From positions 283,830-347,829 of the forward strand of contig NZ_JAFA01000007.1 in NCBI RefSeq assembly GCF_000519185.1: a DNA stretch of 64,000 bases. Reading direction: 5' to 3'. Shown here in pieces: positions 54,026 to 62,171 of this stretch; the stretch's first letter is position 1, and every line of letters begins with the position of its first letter. The position numbers were made by a program, and so were the translations under genes. Under the pieces are notes generated by a model that saw nothing but the letters and a program-made list of their open reading frames with translations, made no database searches and was not told where the DNA came from. The stretch comes from Paraburkholderia nodosa DSM 21604. Its GTDB lineage: Bacteria; Pseudomonadota; Gammaproteobacteria; Burkholderiales; Burkholderiaceae.

Positions 54026-54298
54026 ATGATCAAGCTTCTTTCCCGCCTCACTCCAGTCGCCATCGTGCTCGCGGCTTCTCTGGGCTTCACCACCGCGAAG
54101 GCGGCAGATTCGCAGCCCGGAGCGGACAATGCGGTCGTCGCGAAAGCCCCGGTCCCCACGGAACAACCTGTGCCGGGCGTCGCTCCGCTTCAGGCGCAGC
54201 ATGGCCTTACAAGGCGCGACGTATACAACCAGCTCATTCAAGCCGAAAAAGACGGGACACTCGACAAGCTGAATGCAACGATCTACTACGGATCTTAA
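54026..54298 (+). CDS. Small secreted DUF4148-like protein (copy 4), first gene of the operon
   Basis: A 90-residue exported protein with signal peptide MIKLLSRLTPVAIVLAASLG, a Pro/Val-rich linker, then LTRRDVYNQLIQAEKDGTLD and a C-terminal ATIYYGS. It shares the LTRxxVxxxLxxxExxG pattern and the YxGS end with the three DUF4148 proteins but lacks their two cysteines. ATG 54026 has AAGGA at a good distance; ATG 54020 two codons earlier is possible. It starts the operon whose next gene, a diheme cytochrome, follows after 9 bp. Confidence 0.8.
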   Translation: MIKLLSRLTPVAIVLAASLGFTTAKAADSQPGADNAVVAKAPVPTEQPVPGVAPLQAQHGLTRRDVYNQLIQAEKDGTLDKLNATIYYGS

Positions 54299-54307
54299 GG
54301 ATACCGA

Positions 54308-55018
54308 ATGTGTGAGTGGCCTATGGCGTTCGTCATCCGGTCCGCATATGCAGCGGCATTGCTTGGCTTGTCTCTCGGACTCCATCCTGCAGTCGCCGGC
54401 GAGGACGTCATGCAATCGGGGCAGCGCATCGCTGTGATGGGGGGGCAACCCGGACACGCAAGTTGCGCGGCCTGTCATGGGGCAGACGGTGCCGGTCAGC
54501 CCGCGCTAGGCATTCCCAGACTTGCGGGTTTGCCCGCCGATTATCTGGAGCGGCAACTGGCCTATTTCGCTGACGGCGAGCGCGACAGCGCGATCATGGC
54601 GCCCTATGCAATGCGGCTGGATGCTGCCCAAAGGCAGGCAGTCGCCCGCTACTTCGCATCGCAGGCTCCGCAACAGGCCGATACCCCGCCAGGTGCGGCC
54701 TCGCGCGAATTGCTCGCGTACGGCAAGGAAGTCTACGAACATGGGATCCCTCAATCCCGTACGCCGGCTTGTGCGCAGTGCCATGGTATTCAGGCGCGTG
54801 GTGTCGACGGCTTTTCGCCGCCGCTTGCGGGCCAGTCTCCGGGGTATATCGTGCGCCAGCTCGATCAATGGCGATCGGGTTCGCTGCGCGGCGCTGCCGG
54901 AAAATTCATGCGAGCCGAGGCAGCACACCTGAGCGACCGGGATATTCAAGCTCTCGCGTCGTACGTCGCCACGCTGTCTGTCCCGCGCAACGACAGTTCA
55001 AACGGAGGCGAACCATGA
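54308..55018 (+). CDS. Diheme c-type cytochrome (c4-like), candidate TsdB
   Basis: A 236-residue periplasmic cytochrome with a signal peptide (AYAAALLGLSLGLHPAVAG). Two heme-binding motifs are present, CAACH near residue 58 and CAQCH near 157, each in a repeated half with PRLAGLPADYLERQL and PPLAGQSPGYIVRQL. This two-domain form is typical of cytochrome c4 and TsdB. TsdB usually accepts electrons from TsdA, and the next gene encodes a TsdA-like protein. Its stop overlaps the TsdA-like start as ATGA. Confidence 0.88.
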   Translation: MCEWPMAFVIRSAYAAALLGLSLGLHPAVAGEDVMQSGQRIAVMGGQPGHASCAACHGADGAGQPALGIPRLAGLPADYLERQLAYFADGERDSAIMAPYAMRLDAAQRQAVARYFASQAPQQADTPPGAASRELLAYGKEVYEHGIPQSRTPACAQCHGIQARGVDGFSPPLAGQSPGYIVRQLDQWRSGSLRGAAGKFMRAEAAHLSDRDIQALASYVATLSVPRNDSSNGGEP

Positions 55019-55998
55019 TGAAGCGAGTCGGCGTCACTGTCACGGTCCTCGTGATCGCGTTAGCCGCGATCTGGGCGGGGACGCGTGCCGTCCGCCACTT
55101 TGGCGGAGAAGGCGGCGCCGCGCAGTCCGCGGCATTCCAGCCTCCGCCCGACTCCGCCATCCCGAACGACCAGTTCGGCGACACAGTCAGGCAAGGTGAA
55201 AAGATTTTTCACGATCCCGGTAAATACGCGCCTGCGTTCGTCGGCAACAAGCTCAGTTGCGTCAACTGCCATCTTTCGGGTGGACGGTTAGCCAATTCGG
55301 CGCCGCTATGGGCGGCCTATATCTCGTATCCGGCCTATCGAAGCAAGAATGGTCATGTGAACACGTTCGCCGAGCGGCTGCAGGGATGCTTTCGGTACAG
55401 CATGAACGGCAAGGCGCCCGCGCTGGGGGACCCCACACTGGTCGCGCTGGAGACCTACGCTTATTTCCTCGCCAAGGGCGCTCCCACCGGTGTGCCGATC
55501 CAGGGGCGTGGCTTTCCCAAACTGCCGAAGCCGGACAAACCCGCGGACTATCAACGTGGCATGGCCGTCTATTCGCAGAACTGCGCCGTGTGTCACGGCG
55601 CGAACGGGGAGGGCAAGTCTTCTGGCGGACATGAAGTGTTTCCGCCTCTTTGGGGCACGCAGTCCTATAACTGGGGCGCCGGCATGGCGGGAACGAGCAA
55701 TGCCGCGGGGTTCATCAAGGCAAACATGCCGCTTGGCCTCGGTGGGACTTTGACCGTCCAGCAGGCGTGGGATGTGGCCACCTACATCGATAGCCAGGTG
55801 CGGCCGCAGGATCCCCGCTTTACGGGCGATGTTGCGCAGACGCGCAAGAAGTACCACAACTCGGGTTCGTCGATGTACGGGACAATCGTAGACGGTGTCC
55901 TGCTCGGCGATCCGGCGCATACGCCGCCGTCCGGGACGGTTCCGGCGGCTTCCCCAGCGGCTGTAGCCGTTGCGAAACCGGAGGTCCATCGTGAGTGA
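55015..55998 (+). CDS. tsdA: TsdA-like diheme cytochrome, candidate thiosulfate dehydrogenase
   Basis: A 327-residue protein with an N-terminal membrane anchor or signal (VTVTVLVIALAAIWAG). The first heme motif is CVNCH (residues 82-86) followed by NSAPLWAAYISYPAYRSKNG and a conserved Cys in ERLQGCFRYSMNGK near residue 125. The second heme motif is CAVCH near 190. In TsdA a Cys between the two hemes is the unusual axial ligand of the active-site heme, so the pattern fits thiosulfate oxidation to tetrathionate. It could also be a SoxA-like relative. The gene overlaps its neighbours on both sides. It ends in an Ala/Pro-rich tail of about 45 residues. Confidence 0.75.
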   Translation: MMKRVGVTVTVLVIALAAIWAGTRAVRHFGGEGGAAQSAAFQPPPDSAIPNDQFGDTVRQGEKIFHDPGKYAPAFVGNKLSCVNCHLSGGRLANSAPLWAAYISYPAYRSKNGHVNTFAERLQGCFRYSMNGKAPALGDPTLVALETYAYFLAKGAPTGVPIQGRGFPKLPKPDKPADYQRGMAVYSQNCAVCHGANGEGKSSGGHEVFPPLWGTQSYNWGAGMAGTSNAAGFIKANMPLGLGGTLTVQQAWDVATYIDSQVRPQDPRFTGDVAQTRKKYHNSGSSMYGTIVDGVLLGDPAHTPPSGTVPAASPAAVAVAKPEVHRE

Positions 55999-56131
55999 GC
56001 ACAACGACGCCGGCCCGAGGCCCGGCGAAACGGTCAAGCCGGTGGGCACCTGGGTAGTGGGCGGCTTCCTGATTGCATCGGTGCTTGCTGCCTGGCTGCT
56101 GGTATCGCTGGTGTTTCTGTCGAGAAGCTAA
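55991..56131 (+). CDS. Short single-helix subunit of the ba3-type oxidase (subunit IIa-like)
   Basis: A 46-codon gene beginning with GTG 55991 inside the end of the TsdA-like gene and ending at TAA 56129-56131, 12 bp before the subunit II start. The product has a polar N-terminus (SEHNDAGPRPGETVKPVGTW) and one transmembrane helix (VVGGFLIASVLAAWLLVSLVF). ba3-type oxidases contain such a one-helix subunit IIa. The assignment rests on size, helix and position. Confidence 0.65.
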   Translation: MSEHNDAGPRPGETVKPVGTWVVGGFLIASVLAAWLLVSLVFLSRS

Positions 56132-56143
56132 GGAGAGAGGCTC

Positions 56144-56674
56144 TTGAATCCCATTTCATCGGAAACGCCATTTGACGATGCCTTCCATCGGGCCGCGGAG
56201 CGGCATGAGCGAGCATGGGTCTTCATTGTGCTGGCCATGCTTGCCGTGCTGCTGGTCGGGACCATGTTCTATGTGGTGTTCGACTACGGCATCGTTACGC
56301 AGGGGGCCTCGTTTTTTCGGCAGCCCAGCGCAGCCATGGACGAACCCGCGTTCCACGAAGGCAGGGTCGTGCAGACCGGCTCGAATCGCTACGCCGTTTA
56401 TATGGTCGGCCATGCATGGAGCTGGTCGCCCGGCGTCGTTCACGTCAAAGCGGGTTCGCTGGTGACGTTCTACGTCACCAGTACGGACGTGCTGCACGGC
56501 TTCGAGGTCCAGGGAACCACGATCAATGTCACGGCGATGCCGGGCGCGGTAGGCAAGGTCGAATATCGGTTCGATCGGGCCGGAACCTACTACATCATCT
56601 GCAATGAGTATTGCGGCATCGAGCATCATTCGATGATCGGCCGCATCGTCGTCGATCCGAAGGACAATGCATGA
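56144..56674 (+). CDS. Cytochrome c oxidase subunit II, ba3-type (CuA)
   Basis: A 176-residue protein. One N-terminal transmembrane helix (VFIVLAMLAVLLVGTMFYVV) is followed by a periplasmic cupredoxin domain. The CuA ligands are His in STDVLHGFEVQG and the cluster CNEYCGIEHHSMIG with two Cys, His and Met. The start is TTG 56144, supported by AAGGAGAG six bases upstream; no ATG suits. It overlaps the subunit I gene as ATGA. With the other ba3-type genes it would receive electrons from the periplasmic cytochromes encoded just upstream. Confidence 0.9.
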   Translation: MNPISSETPFDDAFHRAAERHERAWVFIVLAMLAVLLVGTMFYVVFDYGIVTQGASFFRQPSAAMDEPAFHEGRVVQTGSNRYAVYMVGHAWSWSPGVVHVKAGSLVTFYVTSTDVLHGFEVQGTTINVTAMPGAVGKVEYRFDRAGTYYIICNEYCGIEHHSMIGRIVVDPKDNA

Positions 56675-58425
56675 GTACCGTCTTCCCGTCCTCGCCGGCT
56701 TCGAGCACGCCGGCCGTATCGGTGCCGCGAATGACGCCGGCCCAACGGACGATGCTCGCGTTCCTCGTGACCGGCTTTTCCGCACTGATGATCGGCGCCA
56801 CGATCGGGCCTTTGCAGGCGTTCAACTACGGCGGCATCAATGCGTATCCGTTCCTGCGGCCGTTGCTGCAAACCTACTATCAAGGGCTGACCGTACACGG
56901 CGTCCTCAACGGCTACGTGTTCACATTCTTCGTGATCTGCGGACTGCTGGTCTATCTGCCGTCGCGCGAGCTGGGACTGACGCCGAACCTGTTCCTGTGG
57001 CGCGCGGGTTTCGGCTGCATGGCAACAGGTACGGTCATGCTGCTCGTGGCCATGTTCGACAACTCCTCCAGCGTCCTCTGGACATTCTATCCGCCGCTGA
57101 AGGGGAGTCCCTGGTTCTATCTCGGCATGACCCTGCTGGGGCTCGGCAGCGTGTTTCCGCTCCCCGTCGTGCATGGAATGCGCAAGCGCTGGAAACGGGC
57201 CAATCCCGGCCAGATTACGCCGCTCGTGACGTACATGAGTCTGGTCACAATGTGGATGTGGACGCTTTCGGCGACAGGTATCGTGCTGGAACTGGTGCTG
57301 CAACTCGATCCCTGGGCGCTGGGAATGACCGGCACGGTCGATCCGTTGATCAGCCGCACGTTGTTCTGGCTCACGGGCCATCCGGTCGTGTATTTCTGGC
57401 TGATGCCGGCCTATGTGTCGTGGTACGGCCTGCTGCCGAAGCAGGTCGGAGGCAGACTGGTGTCCGACCCGATGGCGCGCGTGACGTTCATCCTGCTGCT
57501 GGTCTTCTCGCTCCCGGTCGGCAGTCATCACCAGTTCCAGGACCCGGGTTTCTCGAATGTCTGGCGCGGCATTTTGACGGTGCTGACCATGTCGGTGGCT
57601 TTGCCCAGTCTGATCACGGCTTTTACCATCGGGCTGTCGCTCGAATACGCGGGACGGCTGCAGGGCGGCCGGGGCTGGTTCGGATGGTTCAAGGCGCTTC
57701 CGTGGCGCGATCCGGGCGTGGCCGGTCAGGTCCTGGCAGCCGTGACCTTCATCTTCGGCGGCGCGAGCGGCATCGTGAACGGCAGCTGGCAACTCGACAG
57801 CGTAGTGCACAACACCACGTTTCTGCCCGGCCATTTTCACCTGACCGTCGGCAGTGTCACCGCAATGACCTTCATGTCGATTGCGTTCTGGCTGGTGCCG
57901 CACCTGACCGGTCGCGAGCTGATCAGCCGGCGCCTTGCGCTTGCCGCCATCTGGGCGTGGTTCACAGGAATCCTGATTTTCTCGTTCGGCATGCTGTGGG
58001 CCGGCCTCTATGGCGTGCCTCGCCGCGCGTGGATTTCGGAGCTGCCGCCTTCCGCGTATGACGCGCTTTATGGCGCTGCGCATATTCCGCTCGCACTGGT
58101 GGCGTTGGGCGGCATCATCCTGTGGATGGCCATAGCCTGCTTTTACGTCGTGTTCTTCGGCACGCTCCTTGCCGGAGCACGACGGGAAGAACGGCTGCCG
58201 GTTCCCTTCGCCCACGCGTTCGGCAGGCGGGAAAGCTACGCGCTCGACGCGGCCGGGCCGGCGACGCCGGCCGGGCATGAGCACGAGTCGCCGACCGCCA
58301 GGGTGCTCGAGCCGGTCGGCTGGTGGTCGCTGTTCGCATTCGTGGTGATGCTGGCCGCGTATGTGCCGATCTTCTGGTCGTTCATGAGGCACGTGATCCA
58401 CGCGCCCGGCTGGGTGCTCTGGTAG
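56671..58425 (+). CDS. Cytochrome c oxidase subunit I, ba3-type
   Basis: A 584-residue heme-copper oxidase core subunit of type B. His76 in GLTVHGVLNGYVF is a low-spin heme ligand. GHPVVYFWLMPAY (His near 237, with the Tyr of the cross-link) and HHQFQDPGF (near 285) provide the CuB ligands. HFHLTVGS (near 388) provides the high-spin and second low-spin heme ligands. Length and motif details match ba3-type more than aa3-type enzymes. It overlaps subunit II and is followed by SCO and CtaG assembly genes. Confidence 0.92.
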   Translation: MSTVFPSSPASSTPAVSVPRMTPAQRTMLAFLVTGFSALMIGATIGPLQAFNYGGINAYPFLRPLLQTYYQGLTVHGVLNGYVFTFFVICGLLVYLPSRELGLTPNLFLWRAGFGCMATGTVMLLVAMFDNSSSVLWTFYPPLKGSPWFYLGMTLLGLGSVFPLPVVHGMRKRWKRANPGQITPLVTYMSLVTMWMWTLSATGIVLELVLQLDPWALGMTGTVDPLISRTLFWLTGHPVVYFWLMPAYVSWYGLLPKQVGGRLVSDPMARVTFILLLVFSLPVGSHHQFQDPGFSNVWRGILTVLTMSVALPSLITAFTIGLSLEYAGRLQGGRGWFGWFKALPWRDPGVAGQVLAAVTFIFGGASGIVNGSWQLDSVVHNTTFLPGHFHLTVGSVTAMTFMSIAFWLVPHLTGRELISRRLALAAIWAWFTGILIFSFGMLWAGLYGVPRRAWISELPPSAYDALYGAAHIPLALVALGGIILWMAIACFYVVFFGTLLAGARREERLPVPFAHAFGRRESYALDAAGPATPAGHEHESPTARVLEPVGWWSLFAFVVMLAAYVPIFWSFMRHVIHAPGWVLW

Positions 58426-58426
58426 C

Positions 58427-59074
58427 GTGATCGCGATGACTTTCCCGCCCATCCTCTCGTGTCCGATAGGGCGTTCGGCCTTAAGGGCGGCAGTGGTGCT
58501 TGCGAGCCTGCTGGCGACGCTCTGGGGCTACGCTGCCCTCGGCAGGCAAGCGGAATTCGAAGGCACGCCGGTCGCCGAACGGCAGGCGCCGCAGCTCGCC
58601 TTGTCGGACGACGAGGGGCGATCGTTCGCGCTGTCCTCGCTACGGGGCCGTGCCGTGCTGGTCTATTTCGGATATACGGATTGCCCGGACGTTTGCCCGA
58701 CGACGCTGGCGGCGCTGCACCCTGTCTTCGATCGGCTTGGAACGGAGGCGGCGCATGTGCAGGTGCTTTTCGTCACCCTTGATCCTCGACACGACACGCC
58801 TGCGTTGCTGCGCGCGTATCTTGCGGCGTTTACGCCGACACCGCTGGGCCTGACGGGAACGCCGGCGCAAATCGCCGAAGCGGCCCGCGCCTGGGGAATT
58901 CACTGGCAATATGCCGGGCAGGGGCGCTTCATCGACCATACCTCCGTCGTGACCCTGGTGGACCCCGAAGGACGAATCCGGGTTCGCTACGGGTATGCGC
59001 AACTGACCGACCCCCGCGCTGTGGCGCACGACCTTCTGCGCGTGCTTCGCGAGTCCGCCGCGCGAAAAACATGA
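58427..59074 (+). CDS. SCO1/SenC-type copper chaperone
   Basis: A 215-residue protein with an N-terminal membrane anchor (RAAVVLASLLATLWGYAALG) and a thioredoxin-fold SCO domain. The copper-binding CPDVCPTTLAAL is near residue 88, LFVTLDPRHDTP near 120 and the third ligand His in RFIDHTSVVTLVDPEG near 170. It delivers copper to the CuA centre of subunit II. The likely start is GTG 58427, with an ATG three codons in (58436) as the alternative. It follows subunit I with only one base between and overlaps ctaG. Confidence 0.9.
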   Translation: MIAMTFPPILSCPIGRSALRAAVVLASLLATLWGYAALGRQAEFEGTPVAERQAPQLALSDDEGRSFALSSLRGRAVLVYFGYTDCPDVCPTTLAALHPVFDRLGTEAAHVQVLFVTLDPRHDTPALLRAYLAAFTPTPLGLTGTPAQIAEAARAWGIHWQYAGQGRFIDHTSVVTLVDPEGRIRVRYGYAQLTDPRAVAHDLLRVLRESAARKT

Positions 59075-59811
59075 AGACCGGGTGGAACGCAACCACGCTT
59101 GTGGTCTGGTTGTGCGTTAGCGGACTGGTTCCGGCGGCGAGCATCGCCGGCGTGGTCCGCAGGGGCTGGCACTGGCACCATGCGCTGACCGCCGTGGCCG
59201 CGGGCGTTTGCATGGTGGGCGCCGCACTCGGCCTGCGGAATCCGTTGGCATCCATGGCCAGCTATAGCGCAGCATTGATGGTGCTGAATCAGTGGGTGCC
59301 GCCGTTGCTGCTGATGTCGGTACCCGCTGCCCGATGGACGCGCTGGCGCGGCACGGCCGCACCGATGCCGGCTCTCAGTCTGGCCGGCTGGCTGCTCGAC
59401 CCCTGGGTTGCCATGACGGTGTTCACGACGTTTTCCGTGATGGTCAGCCTCCCGGGCATTTTTGAACCCGCTCTCGCGAATGCACTGTTCGCCGCGCCGC
59501 TTGGCCTGCTGGAACTTATTTCGGGCCTGTTGTTCTGGGCGCATCTGTCACGTAGCCTGCGCACGTTTCGACATGACTGGCAATCCGGCTTGTATGCGCT
59601 CGTCGGTTCATTGCCGATGATGGCGGTCGCCACGGTGTGGATGTTGTCGGCGCATGTTCTTTACATGCCCTACGTCGACGTCGTTTGCCAGTGGAATATT
59701 TCGCCTCTGGCCGACCAGCATTGGGCCGGCTTTGTCATGCTGGCCATGGGGTTGCCGCTGCAGATAGCGGGCGCCTGGCGACTGGCGCAGCTGGGTGCGC
59801 ACGTGCTTTGA
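59071..59811 (+). CDS. Cytochrome c oxidase assembly protein, CtaG (caa3) family
   Basis: A 246-residue membrane protein with about seven helices. ASYSAALMVLNQWVPPLLLM and GLLELISGLLFWAHLSRSLR are present, along with LADQHWAGFVMLAMGLPLQI near the C-terminus. The caa3_CtaG family carries conserved histidines thought to bind copper. ATG 59071 overlaps the SCO stop as ATGA. It is the last gene of the operon before a hairpin at 59839. Confidence 0.85.
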   Translation: MKTGWNATTLVVWLCVSGLVPAASIAGVVRRGWHWHHALTAVAAGVCMVGAALGLRNPLASMASYSAALMVLNQWVPPLLLMSVPAARWTRWRGTAAPMPALSLAGWLLDPWVAMTVFTTFSVMVSLPGIFEPALANALFAAPLGLLELISGLLFWAHLSRSLRTFRHDWQSGLYALVGSLPMMAVATVWMLSAHVLYMPYVDVVCQWNISPLADQHWAGFVMLAMGLPLQIAGAWRLAQLGAHVL

Positions 59812-59838
59812 CGTTGAAGCGATTTGATGGAATCTCGA

Positions 59839-59873
59839 CGCCACCCGATCGTATCGAGCGCGGTCGGGTGGCG
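59839..59873. terminator. Hairpin between convergent ctaG and doxDA genes
   Basis: CGCCACCCGA (59839-59848) and TCGGGTGGCG (59864-59873) form a perfect 10-bp stem around a 15-base loop. It could terminate transcription from both sides, although no T-tract follows. Confidence 0.5.
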
Positions 59874-59920
59874 GCCGCTCGAACCGGACCTCGCAGAAGT
59901 CCGGCATGCGCAGGAAGAAC

Positions 59921-61045
59921 TTAACGGCCGGAGCCAGTCGCGTGTCCGATTGCCACCGAGAACGTCCGACCGTCTACATCGGTCAACTGCAGTCTGGCCG
60001 CATGTGCTGCGTCTGCGATCTGTCCGGCCGGCAGCGGTAGCGTGATATAGGACGCCGCCCCCATCGCCGCCCGTAGTCCAAACGGTCCCGGACCAAACCT
60101 GTTATAGGCATAGTCGTTCGAAAAGGCGGACTTGGGCAATGTCGAGAGCGCTTCGGCGCTCCACTGGACGACCGGGGTGTTGTTCGGATCGAGCAGTGCG
60201 GCGCGCACGATGTGAATGGGTGCTTCGGGCGTACCTGCATCGAGCGTTGCATGGAAGCGCACGTTGCCTCCGGCCGTGACTACCGCGTCGCTCAGCGTGA
60301 CGTGATGAGCGGTCGGGCTTACCGGGCCGCTATGGAACGGCGTCAATACCGAGCCGCGATAGTAGTTGTACGTGCCCACATCGAAACTGACCACGAGCGC
60401 CAGCATCACGAGCGCGAGCTTGCGGAATCCGGCATCGGTGAGCGGCAGCGGCAGACTGCCCGAGGCCCAGCGGAACAGCCCGCTCCCGGCCCGTTGCGGC
60501 TTGCTCCTCACGAGGACGTTGTCGAGCGAATAGGCCCCGCCGCCGCCGAGAAACAATGTTGCTCCCATCGCAAGGTTGCATGCGGCCATCGTCCATTCGT
60601 CAATGCAGGTGGCGCCCTGCCAGCCGAACATCAGCATCAGTATGACCGAGAAGCCCATCGACGCGAGCGCCGCGGCGCGCGTGTAGAGACCCATCATTAG
60701 CATCAACCCGACGATCAGTTCGGCTGCGCTGAAGAGAATCACACCGGCGTACAGCAAAACGAAGTGGTGGAGCATGTAGCTGATGACGTGGCTCATGCCG
60801 AGGATTGCCCCGGGCATGGCCGTCTGGAATTTGTTCGCCATCCAGTGCGTGGCATTGGGGTTAAGCTTGCCCGGTGCATAAATGAATCGCCGCGAGCCGC
60901 CGCCCCAGTAAATAAACCCTTGAATGGCGCGAACCGAAATCAATGAAAGTCCGGCTACGCGCGCCGCGTGCTGCTCCAGCCCGGAGCTGACGTGATCTTC
61001 GGCGATCACTCCGCGCGCTGTGGCTTGAAAGGAAATCGTGCTCAT
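59921..61045 (-). CDS. doxDA: Fused DoxD/DoxA thiosulfate:quinone oxidoreductase
   Basis: A 374-residue fusion. The N-terminal ~180 residues are the membrane DoxD/DoxX-type domain, with helices such as HHFVLLYAGVILFSAAELIV, AALASMGFSVILMLMFGWQG and GATLFLGGGGAYSLDNVLV. After a second membrane anchor (KLALVMLALVVSFDVGTYNY) the C-terminal ~130 residues are the extracytoplasmic DoxA domain, containing YNRFGPGPFGLRAAMGAAS and LTDVDGRTFS. TQO oxidises thiosulfate to tetrathionate and reduces quinone. ATG 61045 (MSTISFQATA) is taken; ATG 61057 is possible. A truncated relative is at 44960. It converges on the oxidase operon. Confidence 0.85.
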   Translation of the reverse strand: MSTISFQATARGVIAEDHVSSGLEQHAARVAGLSLISVRAIQGFIYWGGGSRRFIYAPGKLNPNATHWMANKFQTAMPGAILGMSHVISYMLHHFVLLYAGVILFSAAELIVGLMLMMGLYTRAAALASMGFSVILMLMFGWQGATCIDEWTMAACNLAMGATLFLGGGGAYSLDNVLVRSKPQRAGSGLFRWASGSLPLPLTDAGFRKLALVMLALVVSFDVGTYNYYRGSVLTPFHSGPVSPTAHHVTLSDAVVTAGGNVRFHATLDAGTPEAPIHIVRAALLDPNNTPVVQWSAEALSTLPKSAFSNDYAYNRFGPGPFGLRAAMGAASYITLPLPAGQIADAAHAARLQLTDVDGRTFSVAIGHATGSGR

Positions 61046-61248
61046 CGCAGTATCCATGAAGTGGGAATGCAAGTTGAAGGACCCGGTTCCCATATCGAGT
61101 GGGACTGTCGTCCGCGCCTGGGAACGCGGAGTCAGCGTATCGATCAACGCCAGCGACGAAAAATACCTTGATTGCATTCATGAAATACCTTTTTGTTATC
61201 CGGATTTCGAAAGGTATTTCACGCTCGATATTGCCATGCGTTGAAGTA

Positions 61249-61264
61249 ATGGCATCGATGCCAT
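61249..61264. promoter_or_regulatory. Palindrome upstream of the ferredoxin reductase gene
   Basis: ATGGCATC-GATGCCAT is a perfect 16-bp palindrome matching the core of the one at 53918. Both are followed by TATTTTTCG and lie 90-100 bp from the downstream start codon. It lies between the divergent doxDA and reductase genes, so either could be controlled. Confidence 0.65.
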
Positions 61265-61357
61265 CATTGTATTTTTCGTGGTGAAGGTCATTCCATACAC
61301 TGCATCGGTGTCGTCGCGAACATCGATGCCGTCCTTCGGCCTTTCAATGGCATAACC

Positions 61358-62128
61358 ATGAGCAACTTTGAATCCCAAACCATTCTGTCCGTGCGGCACT
61401 GGACCGATACGCTTTTCAGTTTTATCTGTACGCGCAACAAGTCGTTTCGCTTCGAGAACGGACAGTTCACCATGGTCGGTCTGGAAGTCGAAGGCAAGCC
61501 GCTCATGCGGGCATACAGCATTGCGAGTGCGAACTTTGAGGAAGAGCTCGAGTTCTTCAGCATCAAGGTGCCGGACGGTCCGCTGACCTCACGCCTGCAG
61601 CATTTGAAAGAGGGCGATTCGGTGCTGATCGGCAAGCGCCCCAGCGGGACGCTGATCGTCGACAATCTGCTGCCCGGCAAGACGCTGTGGCTGCTTTCGA
61701 CGGGCACGGGGCTCGCGCCGTTTCTGAGCGTCATCCGCGATCCGTCGGTTTACGACCGCTATGAAAGCATCGTACTCACGCATACGTGCCGCAACGTGCG
61801 CGAGCTTGCCTATCGCGACTACATTACGCAAACACTGCCTCAGGACGCGTTGCTCGGCGAGTTCGCGCGCGAGAAGCTCATCTACTACCCGAGCGTCACA
61901 CGCGAAGACTATGCAAATCGTGGGCGCATCACCGGGCTGATCGCGTCGGGCAAGCTGTTCAACGACCTGGGTGTCCCGCCGTTTGCGCCGGAACACGACC
62001 GGCTGATGCTGTGCGGCAGCGCGCAGATGCTGAAGGACACCCGGGCGTTGCTCGAAGCTCGCGGGTTCGAGGAAGGCAGCCAGGCATCGCCGGGGCATTA
62101 CGTTGTCGAACGCGCGTTTGCATCATGA
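61358..62128 (+). CDS. fpr: Ferredoxin-NADP reductase
   Basis: A 256-residue FNR-type flavoprotein. It has the FAD motif RAYSIASANFEEELEFF near residue 50, KVPDGPLTSRLQHLKEGD, the NADP-binding LLSTGTGLAPFLSVIR near 112, LTHTCRNVRELAYRD, and a C-terminal HYVVERAF with the aromatic residue that stacks on the flavin. It supplies or takes electrons between NADPH and ferredoxin or flavodoxin. In this region it could support the sulfite reductase that begins at 63837. Start ATG 61358 has a weak site. An upstream palindrome is shared with the oxidase operon. Confidence 0.92.
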   Translation: MSNFESQTILSVRHWTDTLFSFICTRNKSFRFENGQFTMVGLEVEGKPLMRAYSIASANFEEELEFFSIKVPDGPLTSRLQHLKEGDSVLIGKRPSGTLIVDNLLPGKTLWLLSTGTGLAPFLSVIRDPSVYDRYESIVLTHTCRNVRELAYRDYITQTLPQDALLGEFAREKLIYYPSVTREDYANRGRITGLIASGKLFNDLGVPPFAPEHDRLMLCGSAQMLKDTRALLEARGFEEGSQASPGHYVVERAFAS

Positions 62129-62171
62129 GTTTATCCTCACGCCTCTCCCACATTCGACGATTGGAACGATC

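Noticed and set aside
56626..58452. 608-codon minus-strand frame over oxidase subunit I
   Set aside because: Composition is an artefact (Arg, His, Gln-rich); the oxidase frame has all heme and copper ligands.
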